A stretch of 64,000 bases of DNA from positions 62,001 to 126,000 of the forward strand of contig NZ_ATWV01000011.1 of the NCBI RefSeq assembly GCF_000421345.1. The letters run 5' to 3'. Each line of letters starts with the position of its first letter. Position 1 is the stretch's first letter. The position numbers and the translations under genes were made by a program. Source of the stretch: Treponema bryantii NK4A124. GTDB taxonomy: Bacteria; Spirochaetota; Spirochaetia; Treponematales; Treponemataceae. A model generated the notes under the pieces. That model ran no database searches. It was not told where the DNA came from and saw only the letters and a list, made by a program, of their open reading frames with translations. This document shows, piece after piece, positions 1-7,499 of the stretch.

Positions 1-600
1 GAGCTTTGCCTGGGCGAGAATCTGAAGAAAATATCCGTCATTAAGGCGGCCTTGTCCGGCCTCTTCACTCTCTGCAAGATATGCGTTTCCTTCTATAAAA
101 GAATAAGGCATATTAAAAAGGGCAACCGGCTGATATTCTTCTCCCACAAGCCATTTTGAAATAAACTGATTAAAAGGATCTCTTATGGACTGGGTCAGTG
201 CCATATATATTTCGCGGTAAAAAAGTGAAAGCAGAGTATCTTCAAAAAGAGCTGTATCGTAATTTGCCGGAGAATCAAAAATGATTATACGGTTATAGGG
301 ATAGGCTGTATAATCAACCGAAAGTTCATCGGAATCTGGTGAAATAATTACCGGCATTCTTCTGTTGATTTTTGAATTGAGTTTTTCTGCGGCTTTTGCA
401 TAAAGCAAGTCGGCCTGCTCTACAAGCACCAGGGCTGTTTCTTCGCTTTCTTTTGAATAGATGATATCGAAATGTTCAGTTTTTATCAGGAACATTTTTC
501 GGGGGCGGCTAAGCACGTTAGCCGCAAAAAGTGTTTGAGAAAAAAACAAAAGTAAAAGAAACAGCCCTAAGCTTTTATTTACAGAATTCTTCAAGTACAC
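1..600 (-). CDS. Exported protein of unknown function (partial, N-terminal part)
   Basis: The reading frame is open from about 600 to the window edge, so only the first ~200 residues are visible. They begin with a hydrophobic signal peptide (LGLFLLLLFFSQTLFA) followed by a mature domain. No ATG is available: the start is GTG at 600 or TTG at 594, either of which overlaps the end of argD by about 20 nt, so the gene probably follows argD in one transcript. A segment reading FYREIYMALTQ sits where gluzincin-like exported proteins carry HExxH, but both histidines are absent, so a peptidase function is not supported. I do not recognise the family with certainty. Confidence 0.6.
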   Translation of the reverse strand, partial: MYLKNSVNKSLGLFLLLLFFSQTLFAANVLSRPRKMFLIKTEHFDIIYSKESEETALVLVEQADLLYAKAAEKLNSKINRRMPVIISPDSDELSVDYTAYPYNRIIIFDSPANYDTALFEDTLLSLFYREIYMALTQSIRDPFNQFISKWLVGEEYQPVALFNMPYSFIEGNAYLAESEEAGQGRLNDGYFLQILAQAKL

Positions 601-1747
601 TCTTGTAAATTGCAAGTCCTTCGTCAATTTCTTTGTCTGAGATATTGAGCGGTGGGAGGAAGCGAACAACGTCGCTGCCCGCAGTTGTAGTACAAAGTCC
701 TTTTTCAAGACAGCGTACTTCAATATCAAAAGGCTTAATGCTCGGGTCAATCTGAGTTCCAATCATAAGGCCGCGTCCGCGAACATCCTTAACAATAGGA
801 AGATTCCAGCTTGAGATTTTTCCGCGGATATAGTCACCTGCATGATTTACTCTGTCGAGGAAGTCCGGGTCGCTTACAGTTTCAAGAACAACAAGACCTG
901 CGGCACAAGCAAGAGGGTTTCCTGCAAAAGTAGACTGATGGTCGCCTGCTACAAAAACATCTGCAGCCTTTCCGCGGAAGAGGCAGGCTCCCATTGGAAC
1001 GCCGCCTGCAATTCCCTTGGCGAGAGTTACAACTTCAGGCTTAAAGCCAAGCCAGTCGCTGGCAAGATAAGTACCTGTACGTCCAACGCCTGTCTGAACC
1101 TCGTCTGCCATTACGATTGCGTCTGCAGCGCGGGCAGCCTCGGCCGCAGCCTGAGCCCATTTTGGATCTATAAGATTTACACCACCCTCGCCCTGAATAC
1201 ACTCGATAAAGAGGGCTGCGGTTGTGTCGTCAAAAGCATCTTTGAGAGCATCAAAATCATTTGCCTTAATTGTCTTAAAGCCTTCCGGATATGGAGCAAA
1301 GCAGTCCGGGTGGAAGCGGTTCTGACCGGTTGCTGTAAGGGTTGCAAGAGTTCTTCCGTGGAAAGAAGATTCCAGAGTAACAATAGTTTTGCGCTTGTCG
1401 CCGCCGTTGAGCTGGCCGTATTTGCGGGCGAGCTTGATGGCTGCTTCATTTGCTTCGGCACCTGAGTTTCCGAAGTAGCCGCGCTCAAAGCCGGTTACCT
1501 GCAGGAGCCCCTTTGCAAAGTCCAGTCCTACATCAGAAAAATAGTAGTTTGAAATATGGATCTGACGGCGAGCCTGGCGTGAAATTGCCTTAACAAGAGG
1601 CTTGTAGTTGTGGCCAAGGCAGTTTACTCCGATGCCGGCAATAAAGTCGATGTACTTTTTGCCATTTACATCCCACATTGTTGAACCCTTTGCTTTTTCA
1701 AAGGTCACGTCGAAAGAACCGTAGTTGTTTACAATTAATTTTTCCAT
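575..1747 (-). CDS. argD: Acetylornithine/class III aminotransferase
   Basis: This is a PLP-dependent class III (fold type I) aminotransferase, 390 residues, the usual length for ArgD. It would convert N-acetylglutamate semialdehyde to N-acetylornithine in arginine synthesis, and could also act as succinyl-DAP aminotransferase in lysine/DAP synthesis. The sequence shows the NSGAEANEAAIK cofactor-phosphate region near residue 95, the MADEVQTG aspartate near 215 that contacts the pyridine nitrogen, and the Schiff-base lysine in TLAKGIAGG at about 244. The ATG at 1747 has a GGACGG ribosome site. No other arg genes are nearby, so the exact substrate (acetylornithine, GABA or ornithine) is inferred from similarity only. 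Confidence 0.85.
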   Translation of the reverse strand: MEKLIVNNYGSFDVTFEKAKGSTMWDVNGKKYIDFIAGIGVNCLGHNYKPLVKAISRQARRQIHISNYYFSDVGLDFAKGLLQVTGFERGYFGNSGAEANEAAIKLARKYGQLNGGDKRKTIVTLESSFHGRTLATLTATGQNRFHPDCFAPYPEGFKTIKANDFDALKDAFDDTTAALFIECIQGEGGVNLIDPKWAQAAAEAARAADAIVMADEVQTGVGRTGTYLASDWLGFKPEVVTLAKGIAGGVPMGACLFRGKAADVFVAGDHQSTFAGNPLACAAGLVVLETVSDPDFLDRVNHAGDYIRGKISSWNLPIVKDVRGRGLMIGTQIDPSIKPFDIEVRCLEKGLCTTTAGSDVVRFLPPLNISDKEIDEGLAIYKSVLEEFCK

Positions 1748-1767
1748 ATTTCACCGTCCTTTGGTTC

Positions 1768-1804
1768 GGTGGTTTCGATACGGCTTTCAGCCTACTCAAC
1801 CACC
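1768..1804. repeat. REP-like palindrome, copy 1
   Basis: The sequence begins GGTGGTTTCGATACGG and ends CTACTCAACCACC, with a small GGC...GCC hairpin in the middle. Read on the other strand, GTAG directly precedes the hairpin, as in REP elements handled by RAYT transposases. It lies in the predicted argD leader. Confidence 0.85.
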
Positions 1805-1824
1805 GTATAAACGTCCTTTTGCCC

Positions 1825-1864
1825 GGTGGTTGAGTGCGAGCATAGCGAGCGTATCGAAACCACC
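1825..1864. repeat. REP-like palindrome, copy 2 (inverted relative to copy 1)
   Basis: This copy begins GGTGGTTGAGTGCGAG and ends GTATCGAAACCACC with an inner GCGAGC hairpin. It lies 20 bp from copy 1 in the opposite orientation, so the pair could fold into one long stem in RNA. Confidence 0.85.
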
Positions 1865-1885
1865 ATAACGTATAAATATGCAGAA

Positions 1886-1914
1886 ATTATGGCAAATTTT
1901 GAATAAAAATGCAA
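1886..1914 (-). promoter_or_regulatory. Predicted argD promoter
   Basis: On the minus strand TTGCAT (1914-1909) and CATAAT (1891-1886) are separated by 17 bp. Transcription would begin near 1879, giving argD a ~130-nt leader that contains two REP-like palindromes in opposite orientation. Confidence 0.45.
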
Positions 1915-1924
1915 TATAAAATCA

Positions 1925-1960
1925 GTGGTTTCGATACGGCTTTCAGCCTACTCAACCACC
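1925..1960. repeat. REP-like palindrome, copy 3
   Basis: Near-identical to copy 1 (GTGGTTTCGATACGGC ... CTACTCAACCACC). It abuts the stop codon of the GGDEF gene and may serve as its 3' hairpin. Confidence 0.85.
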
Positions 1961-1964
1961 GTGG

Positions 1965-3923
1965 TTAGTTCTTTTTCGCGTGCTTTATCTTTTTTTCTTC
2001 GTAAAGCACCTTATCGGCCGCCTTCAAAAGCTCCTTCAAATCAGCATGTTCTTCATCAAAATCAACAGGGCCAATACTGATGGAAAGAGTAAAAGGAAGA
2101 CCTGCTTCCTGCGAGAATTCTTCGTTCAAAGACTTAAAACGCTCGCGAATCACATCAACCTTGCGGGCCGGAAGACATGGAGCTACAACTCCAAACTCAT
2201 CACCGCTCAGGCGGCCTACCATGTCTGAATCGCGGAAGGCAGCACGCAAAACCTTAGCTTCGGTTTTAATGGCGAGGTCACCAATTTCGTGCCCATAAGT
2301 ATCGTTAATAGTTTTTAAGCCGTCTAGATCGCAGAAGAAAACAGAACCTGTCTGACCGGCCGCAACAGAAACATCGAGCAGCTGCTGACCATATTCGTAA
2401 AAGCCGCGCCGATTGAACAGCTTGGTAAGCTCATCAGTTTTAGATTCAAAATTAAGATTCTGATTTTTTTCTGCAAGAATAGCCTTCTCCTCTTCCTTCT
2501 TTGAAAAAACATAAGAATGAACGAAGGAGTTTACAAGAATCTTAAGGAAGATTGTATAAACCGGATAGTTGCTTGTAGGAAAGCGGCAGACCAGATATCC
2601 GTAATTTTCACTCTGCAGGAAAACAGGCAGAACAAAATAATTTCCTCTGGCAAAGTTTTCAAGTCGACCAGGCAGTATTTCATCTTTTGGGGAGAATTCT
2701 ATTCCGCCCTTTTCATAATAGTTTTCCTTCACTTTTGCTTCATTGTCTACCAGAAAAAGCAGGCGGGCCTTATCCGGCATTTCAAAATCATCTTGTGGTG
2801 AAAGATCAATCGGCTCGTCATAAATACACATGGCAAGCATTCCGATATGCACAACATTAAGATTGTTTACTACGGTATTAAAAAATTCATGAAGGCGGGG
2901 AACGGTATCGGTCATTGTCAGCAAATGGAAGATTGTTGCCATATCATTTATGCTGTTGCTAAATAGCTTGAGACCAGACATCTGCGTAACTGAAGACTCG
3001 CACAGTTTGCCTTCCACATCAAGATAGCCCTTATCCTTCACAGTTTTAGGAATGCAACCGCAGGACTGCCTGAACATTGGGAAAGACTGAATTACAGATT
3101 TTTGAGCAGGCTCTTTTCCGCACAAAACATCATAAACAAGTTCTGCAGCCTTGTAGCCGGTCATAGCAACACTCTGACTGATGGTAGAAAGCATAGGGTC
3201 GCAGTTAGTTGCAACTTCAGCATTGTCAAATCCAAAAACAATAACATCACCAGGAATTGAAATTCCCAGTTCTGAAAAAATACTTACGCAGCCGGCCGCC
3301 ATATAATCGTTGGCACAGAGAATGGCCTCAAAAGGAAGCTTGTCACCCTTTTTAATTTTTTCCTTAAAACAATCGTAGGCAGATTTTGGAGTAAAATCCC
3401 CGTCGTAAATCCAGTCCTCATTTACCTCAAGACCAAACTTTTTCATTGCCGCACGGAAGGCATTTTCTCTTTCCTCTGATTCTGGAGAATGAGTAAGAGA
3501 AGCATTCATAAAGGCAAGTTTTGTTTTATTATGTTTTTTGATAAGGTGCTCAACTATCTGCTCGTAAGCCAGGTCACAGGCAACCGTAGTATAGTGATTT
3601 CCCGGAAGGGTCAGCGGATTGGAAACAGAAATAATCGGAATCGGCAAAAGACACTCGAGCGCCTTTGTAAGCTCCTCAAGGCTAATTGAATTAAAATAAG
3701 TGTTAGTTACAACTATCGCTGCATCAATATTTTTTGATTTAAGCAGTTCAACCGAGGTCCAGTACTGATACTCATACTGAAAGCGCTCATTATGCGGCGA
3801 ACTTGTTGTCGAAATAATAACGTGAACATCATCCTTATCCTTAAAAAAATCGGTGATGCCATCCGTTACGACAATATTGTATTCAACTGTAAGATCATAA
3901 ACTAGTACAGCGATGTTTTTCAT
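1965..3923 (-). CDS. LacI-type sugar-binding domain fused to GGDEF diguanylate cyclase
   Basis: This 652-residue protein has a periplasmic-binding-protein-like domain of the LacI/RbsB type at residues ~1-290 (starting MKNIAVLVYDLTVEYNIV), a middle linker/sensor region (~300-490), and a C-terminal GGDEF domain (~495-650). The active-site motif reads SGDEF, a common functional variant, so it should make cyclic di-GMP. There is no signal peptide, no helix-turn-helix and no membrane segment, so the sugar-binding fold would sense a cytoplasmic ligand directly. The domain order is seen in the sequence; the ligand is unknown. A TATAAT box ends 7 nt before the ATG, predicting a leaderless transcript. 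Confidence 0.85.
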   Translation of the reverse strand: MKNIAVLVYDLTVEYNIVVTDGITDFFKDKDDVHVIISTTSSPHNERFQYEYQYWTSVELLKSKNIDAAIVVTNTYFNSISLEELTKALECLLPIPIISVSNPLTLPGNHYTTVACDLAYEQIVEHLIKKHNKTKLAFMNASLTHSPESEERENAFRAAMKKFGLEVNEDWIYDGDFTPKSAYDCFKEKIKKGDKLPFEAILCANDYMAAGCVSIFSELGISIPGDVIVFGFDNAEVATNCDPMLSTISQSVAMTGYKAAELVYDVLCGKEPAQKSVIQSFPMFRQSCGCIPKTVKDKGYLDVEGKLCESSVTQMSGLKLFSNSINDMATIFHLLTMTDTVPRLHEFFNTVVNNLNVVHIGMLAMCIYDEPIDLSPQDDFEMPDKARLLFLVDNEAKVKENYYEKGGIEFSPKDEILPGRLENFARGNYFVLPVFLQSENYGYLVCRFPTSNYPVYTIFLKILVNSFVHSYVFSKKEEEKAILAEKNQNLNFESKTDELTKLFNRRGFYEYGQQLLDVSVAAGQTGSVFFCDLDGLKTINDTYGHEIGDLAIKTEAKVLRAAFRDSDMVGRLSGDEFGVVAPCLPARKVDVIRERFKSLNEEFSQEAGLPFTLSISIGPVDFDEEHADLKELLKAADKVLYEEKKIKHAKKN

Positions 3924-3930
3924 AAATTCT

Positions 3931-3959
3931 ATTATACTACCGTTTTAGTAGATTGATAA
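3931..3959 (-). promoter_or_regulatory. Promoter of the GGDEF gene (predicted leaderless)
   Basis: TTATCA (3959-3954), a 17-bp spacer and a perfect TATAAT (3936-3931) are followed by 7 nt and then the ATG at 3923. Initiation at the usual distance would fall on or next to the start codon, and no Shine-Dalgarno is visible. Confidence 0.55.
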
Positions 3960-3975
3960 AGAATTTTTTTGTTAG

Positions 3976-4015
3976 TAAGAGGGGGAAGTCTCCCCCTCGC
4001 TTCAGCCCGCTACGC
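3976..4015. repeat. GC-rich hairpin next to the accessory stretch
   Basis: A GAGGGGGA / TCCCCCTC hairpin is followed by GCTTCAGCCCGCTACGCCCC. A stretch of similar style lies at 24741-24830, so this may be a second intergenic repeat type. It has no adjoining T tract. Confidence 0.35.
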
Positions 4016-4033
4016 CCCATTATATTTACATAT

Positions 4034-4063
4034 AAAAAAAGCTCGTAAGAAACTTACGAGCTT
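4034..4063 (-). terminator. Rho-independent terminator of the 4087-4584 gene
   Basis: The perfect stem AAGCTCGTAAG / CTTACGAGCTT (4039-4063) with a 3-nt loop is followed on the minus strand by a run of seven T. Confidence 0.85.
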
Positions 4064-4086
4064 AATTATATAATAAGTATCAATTA

Positions 4087-4584
4087 CTATTGGATTTCAA
4101 AATACTGATCATCATGCTTCTCACCAAGATTTTTGATAAAAGCATCCTCATCATTCAAAACCTTCATATAAATACATCTATAACTATCAAGATCATCATC
4201 CAAAGGATTGCCTTTATACCCTGACTTTCCTTTTACCAATACAGATCCATAGTATCCAAGAGAATTTCTTTTATTCACAGCATAAATATCTACTTCGTAT
4301 TCATCACTTTTGTTGTTCTGAATTACAATATTATCCTCTGCATCTTCATCAAATTTAAAACGTTTATATCCTAAATCAAGTAAATCTTCTTCTGAAGATG
4401 GACGTTTTGATTTTTTCTTTTCTTCCTGAACATTATTCTGCTGTTGTTGAGCATTCTGCTGATTAATAAGCTGTTGAATCAAAAGGCTATTTACTATTGC
4501 AGCCTGTGTATCATTCGCATTTGATTGTGCAAAAATCAGTCCCGAAAGCAATATCAAAAGCAAAAAACCAATAATTTTCTTCAT
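4087..4584 (-). CDS. Small exported protein, Gln/Asn-rich N-terminus, unknown function
   Basis: The 165-residue product has a clean signal peptide (MKKIIGFLLLILLSGLIFAQ). A Gln/Asn-rich segment follows (residues ~30-52, containing QQLINQQNAQQQQNN), then a charged linker, then a ~100-residue polar domain. It is likely periplasmic or surface-associated. I do not recognise the family. A consensus promoter and an inverted repeat lie upstream, and the gene diverges from an XRE regulator that may control it. The start ATG has an AGAGG ribosome site. Confidence 0.7.
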   Translation of the reverse strand: MKKIIGFLLLILLSGLIFAQSNANDTQAAIVNSLLIQQLINQQNAQQQQNNVQEEKKKSKRPSSEEDLLDLGYKRFKFDEDAEDNIVIQNNKSDEYEVDIYAVNKRNSLGYYGSVLVKGKSGYKGNPLDDDLDSYRCIYMKVLNDEDAFIKNLGEKHDDQYFEIQ

Positions 4585-4610
4585 ATTTGTACCTCTAAAT
4601 CTTAATATTT

Positions 4611-4626
4611 GAATATATCTATATTC
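4611..4626. promoter_or_regulatory. Inverted repeat, candidate XRE operator
   Basis: GAATATA-TC-TATATTC is a perfect 7-bp dyad, with a looser further half-site (TCTGAATA) just to the right. It sits in the leader between the divergent exported-protein gene and the XRE regulator, where a repressor could block elongation. Confidence 0.5.
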
Positions 4627-4644
4627 ATATCTGAATAACTAAAA

Positions 4645-4673
4645 ATTATAAATATTGAGTTTTGAATTGTCAA
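4645..4673 (-). promoter_or_regulatory. Perfect consensus sigma-70 promoter for the exported protein
   Basis: On the minus strand TTGACA (4673-4668), exactly 17 bp, and TATAAT (4650-4645) match the full consensus. Transcription should begin near 4638, giving a leader of about 54 nt. Confidence 0.8.
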
Positions 4674-4703
4674 GCAAAGAAAATAAGCATTATTGAATAT
4701 TCT

Positions 4704-5027
4704 ATGTACATGAGTTTTAGAGAAAATTTAAAAGATGAGCTGACTTTTCAAGATATGACAGTAAAAGAATTAGCAAATAAAACCGGAATCAGTAAACATA
4801 CGATTGATCATTACCTTACAACAAATGGAAGCCAACCTCAAGTTGAACTTGCTGTAAGGATAGCAAAAGCATTAAATGTAACTGTTGAATACCTTGTTCT
4901 CGGAAAAGCTACCTCTGAACTCTCCGATCAATCTAAAAATCGAATATCTACAATTAAAAAGATAGAACGTCTTCCAGAAAATGATTTTAACTTTATAGAA
5001 AGGATTGTAAATAATCTGGAGAAATAA
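4704..5027 (+). CDS. XRE-family (Cro/CI-type) transcriptional regulator
   Basis: An N-terminal helix-turn-helix domain (residues ~3-65) contains VKELANKTGISKHTIDHYL and TVEYLVLG, the typical XRE pattern. A short C-terminal helical tail follows. It is about 108 residues, so a single-domain DNA-binding protein. The start could be ATG at 4704 or ATG at 4710; a TTG at 4662 would add an unconvincing tail. A weak -10 (TATTCT, 4698-4703) would favour 4710 and a leaderless transcript. It diverges from the exported-protein gene at 4584, with the dyad at 4611-4626 between them as a plausible target. Confidence 0.8.
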   Translation: MYMSFRENLKDELTFQDMTVKELANKTGISKHTIDHYLTTNGSQPQVELAVRIAKALNVTVEYLVLGKATSELSDQSKNRISTIKKIERLPENDFNFIERIVNNLEK

Positions 5028-5052
5028 TAAGTATACAGAATTCGCCATAATT

Positions 5053-5097
5053 AAACCCCTCGAGGGGTTTAGAACTTAAAGGGGTCGAATTCGACCC
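5053..5097. terminator. Two adjacent perfect palindromes between convergent genes
   Basis: AAACCCCTCGAGGGGTTT (5053-5070) and GGGTCGAATTCGACCC (5082-5097) are both perfect dyads. They lie between the 3' ends of the XRE gene and higA and probably terminate or stabilise both transcripts, although T tracts are short. Confidence 0.5.
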
Positions 5098-5122
5098 TCT
5101 TTGAAATGATAAGAGTAATAAC

Positions 5123-5488
5123 TTAGAAAGCCGCAGCACCAATAAGAACATCAGCTGGAATATGAAGGCCTGCCACAAGTTTTCTTATCATTGAAAGGCT
5201 CAAATTTCGTTTATGAGAAAAGACTTCAGAAATTCTGGATTTACTTCCAAGATACTGAACCATATCCTCATTCGTAAGCCCCTCCTGTTCCATTCTGAAT
5301 TTAATGGCTTCTACAGGATCTGGAGCTTCTATCGGATATTTTTCTTTTTCATACAATTCAACAAGTGCTACAAGAAGTTCAAGTTCATCTGCTTCAGGAG
5401 TGCCCTGCTCAGCATCAAACAATTCTTCTATTCTTTTAAGAGCTTCTTTGTATTCTTTCTCATTCTTTATAAGCTTGTTATATGCCAT
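5123..5488 (-). CDS. higA: HigA-type antitoxin (HTH)
   Basis: The 121-residue protein has a helical N-terminal half typical of the COG5499 antitoxins and a C-terminal helix-turn-helix (EGLTNEDMVQYLGSKSRISEVFSHKRNLS). It would bind HigB and repress the operon. It overlaps the higB stop by one base (TAATG), with a GGAGGAAG ribosome site inside higB. The gene order toxin-then-antitoxin is typical of hig loci. Confidence 0.88.
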   Translation of the reverse strand: MAYNKLIKNEKEYKEALKRIEELFDAEQGTPEADELELLVALVELYEKEKYPIEAPDPVEAIKFRMEQEGLTNEDMVQYLGSKSRISEVFSHKRNLSLSMIRKLVAGLHIPADVLIGAAAF

Positions 5489-5781
5489 TATACTTCCTCC
5501 GCATTAATTTTATCATAGTCTGCATGACTTCCAACAAATCTTATAAACACCGTTTTTGAAGCATAATTAATGCGCACTATTAGGCGATGCTTATTTCCAC
5601 AAATATTAAATACAACACGATTTCCATTTAAAAAACTTGCAGATCGATACTTCTCCTTTATCTCTGCTGGTGTGCTCCATTGAGCTTTCTGAGCTTCTGC
5701 AAACCAGGCTTTCAAAGGCTGTTCAGTTTCTGGTACCCTTTGCCAATAATCGCTCAAAGTTTTTCTGGAAATAACATGCAT
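5488..5781 (-). CDS. higB: HigB-type toxin (RelE-like mRNA interferase)
   Basis: The 97-residue protein begins MHVISRKTLSDYWQ and ends with RFVGSHADYDKINAEEV. Both ends are diagnostic of the HigB_toxin family, ribosome-dependent mRNA endonucleases. The frame runs open further upstream, but the family always begins at MHVIS and the promoter places transcription start on that ATG, so 5781 is chosen. Translation is predicted to be leaderless. Confidence 0.88.
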   Translation of the reverse strand: MHVISRKTLSDYWQRVPETEQPLKAWFAEAQKAQWSTPAEIKEKYRSASFLNGNRVVFNICGNKHRLIVRINYASKTVFIRFVGSHADYDKINAEEV

Positions 5782-5787
5782 ATAAAT

Positions 5788-5816
5788 AATATAGTTCCCA
5801 TTTTGGGAACTGTCAA
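5788..5816 (-). promoter_or_regulatory. higBA promoter with operator filling the spacer
   Basis: TTGACA (5816-5811), exactly 17 bp, and TATATT (5793-5788) form a strong sigma-70 promoter. The spacer is itself most of a perfect dyad, AGTTCCCA-TTT-TGGGAACT (5793-5811), the expected site for HigA or HigBA autorepression. Initiation 7-8 nt after the -10 falls on the ATG at 5781. Confidence 0.85.
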
Positions 5817-5823
5817 GAAGAAT

Positions 5824-5859
5824 AAAAAAAAAGTCACAGATTTGAAATCTGTGACTTTT
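5824..5859 (-). terminator. Terminator downstream of ackA
   Basis: A perfect 15-bp stem (AAAAGTCACAGATTT / AAATCTGTGACTTTT) with a 1-nt centre is followed on the minus strand by nine T. Confidence 0.88.
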
Positions 5860-5876
5860 CGAATTATAGAAAAGTC

Positions 5877-5947
5877 GGCAAGCACAGCTTGCCTCTGAGC
5901 GTCGCACGCTTTCGCGTGCTTACCGAGTTTTGCGTTCGCAAAACTCG
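5877..5947. repeat. Three consecutive hairpins after ackA
   Basis: GGCAAGC/GCTTGCC (5877-5893), GCACGC/GCGTGC (5904-5919) and the 11-bp stem CGAGTTTTGCG/CGCAAAACTCG (5924-5947) follow one another in the ackA 3' region, ahead of the terminator. Confidence 0.6.
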
Positions 5948-5953
5948 CATCGG

Positions 5954-7297
5954 CTATTTTCCGATAATATCGCGAGCCAAAATCTTAGCGATGTTTGGTC
6001 TCTTTACGAGGTCGCCTTTCAAGCCTTCCTCGCGGGCCTTGTTTACGTAGTTAGGATCCTGGAAGCTGTACTTGAAGTTTGTATGAACATCGTAAGTTCC
6101 CTTCATAAGAGCGTAGGCATCTTCTGTCATTACGAGCTCTTCGTCTGTTGGGATTACGAAAATCTTTGTCTTGCTGTCGTCAGCGTGGATGTAGGTTTCT
6201 GCATTACCTGTGAATGACCATTCGTTGCGCTGTGCATCAATCTTGATACCGTAGTTTTCAAGACCTGAACAAGCCTTCATACGTGTGATTGGTCCGCGCT
6301 CGCCTACACCTGCTGTCCAAACAATTGCATCTACGTGGCCGAGTTCTGCCATGAAGGCACCGATGTATTTTTTGATTCTCAATGCTTCCATTTCGATAGA
6401 AAGCTGGCAGAGCTTATCGCCCTTTGCGGCGTCGATTTCGATATCACGGCGGTCAGAATATTTTCCTGTAATACCAAGACAACCACACTTCTTATTGAGT
6501 GCCTTGTCCATTTCGTCAGCAGACATTCCAGTTTTTCTCATGATGTAGAAAGGAAGAGCTGGGTCCAAATCACCAGAACGGGTTCCCATTATAAGACCTT
6601 CAAGTGGAGTAATACCCATTGTTGTATCGTAGCAAACGCCGTTTTTAACAGCACACATAGAAGAACCGTTACCAATGTGGCAGATGATAAGGTTTGTATC
6701 TTTCGGGTCTTTTCCAAGGAGAACTGCAGCGCGTTTTGCTGTATAAAGGAATGATGTTCCGTGGAAACCGTAGCGGCGGGCAGCGTACTTCTCGTACCAT
6801 TCGCGTGGAATTGCGTACTGGAAAGTTTCTTCCGGCATTGTCTGGTGCCATGCTGTATCCATGATAGCTGAGTGAGGAATGTTTGGCATTACCTTCTGAG
6901 CAGCTTCAATACCCATGATGTTAGCTGGCATATGGAGAGGTCCGAGGTCTACTACCTCGCGGAAACCGTCGAGAACCTCAGGTGTAATAAGAACAGACTT
7001 TGTGAACTTTTCGCCACCATGAAGTACGCGGTGACCAACAGCTCCAATTTCGTCCATAGATTTGATAACACCAACTTCAGGGTCAGTGATTTCTTTAATG
7101 ATAAGTTCGATTGCTTCTTTGTGAGTTGGACAAGGGCTTTCGATTTCTGTTTTCTTTCCCTTAGCCTTGTGAGTAATGCAGCTTCCTTCAATTCCGATGC
7201 GCTCTACAACACCGTTAGCCATTACTTCTTTGTTGTCCCAGTCATAAACCTGATACTTTGCAGATGATGAACCGCAGTTCAATGTTAAGATTACCAT
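5954..7297 (-). CDS. ackA: Acetate kinase
   Basis: This enzyme interconverts acetate + ATP and acetyl phosphate + ADP, the ATP-yielding step of acetate fermentation. The ASKHA-fold signature [19 protein letters not shown] opens the protein. The conserved [30 protein letters not shown] and TRSGDLDP segments are all present. At 447 residues it is longer than the usual ~400, because of a C-terminal extension after the [14 protein letters not shown] region (about 45 residues with [18 protein letters not shown]). A good AGGAGA ribosome site precedes the ATG. No pta gene is adjacent. Confidence 0.95.
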   Translation of the reverse strand: MVILTLNCGSSSAKYQVYDWDNKEVMANGVVERIGIEGSCITHKAKGKKTEIESPCPTHKEAIELIIKEITDPEVGVIKSMDEIGAVGHRVLHGGEKFTKSVLITPEVLDGFREVVDLGPLHMPANIMGIEAAQKVMPNIPHSAIMDTAWHQTMPEETFQYAIPREWYEKYAARRYGFHGTSFLYTAKRAAVLLGKDPKDTNLIICHIGNGSSMCAVKNGVCYDTTMGITPLEGLIMGTRSGDLDPALPFYIMRKTGMSADEMDKALNKKCGCLGITGKYSDRRDIEIDAAKGDKLCQLSIEMEALRIKKYIGAFMAELGHVDAIVWTAGVGERGPITRMKACSGLENYGIKIDAQRNEWSFTGNAETYIHADDSKTKIFVIPTDEELVMTEDAYALMKGTYDVHTNFKYSFQDPNYVNKAREEGLKGDLVKRPNIAKILARDIIGK

Positions 7298-7332
7298 TGA
7301 TATCTCCTAAAAAATGTATGCAAAAAAAATAC

Positions 7333-7371
7333 GGTGGTTGAGTGCGCCGTATGGCGTATATCGAAACCACC
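7333..7371. repeat. REP-like palindrome, copy 4 (ackA leader)
   Basis: It begins GGTGGTTGAGTGCGCC and ends TATCGAAACCACC. The predicted ackA transcription start (~7371) lies at its edge, so the ackA mRNA would begin with this hairpin. Confidence 0.85.
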
Positions 7372-7377
7372 GCATTT

Positions 7378-7405
7378 AGTATAAAAAAAATAATATGATT
7401 TTCAA
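7378..7405 (-). promoter_or_regulatory. Predicted ackA promoter
   Basis: TTGAAA (7405-7400), 16 bp, and TATACT (7383-7378) on the minus strand. Confidence 0.6.
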
Positions 7406-7408
7406 TAA

Positions 7409-7443
7409 GGTGGTTTCGATACGGCTTCGCCTACTCAACCACC
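7409..7443. repeat. REP-like palindrome, copy 5
   Basis: GGTGGTTTCGATACGG ... GCCTACTCAACCACC with a GGC-TTC-GCC inner hairpin, just 3' of the oligopeptide-binding protein gene. Confidence 0.85.
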
Positions 7444-7499
7444 TGCTCGACTCTTCGCCTACTCAACCACCAGCTCAATGTTTCACCTACTCAACCACC
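7444..7499. repeat. Two tandem 28-bp half-REP units
   Basis: Units 7444-7471 and 7472-7499 each end in the CCTACTCAACCACC half of the REP and lack the other arm. The second unit contains the stop codon of the gene ending at 7487. Confidence 0.75.

Noticed and set aside
842-1465. Plus-strand open frame opposite argD
   Set aside because: It is antisense to a well-conserved enzyme gene, lacks a ribosome site and has Cys/Ser-rich nonsense composition; the same applies to the other long antisense frames, for example opposite purD and glnN.
5782-5907. N-terminal extension of HigB up to 5907
   Set aside because: It would run through a terminator, the promoter and the operator, and the family begins at MHVIS.
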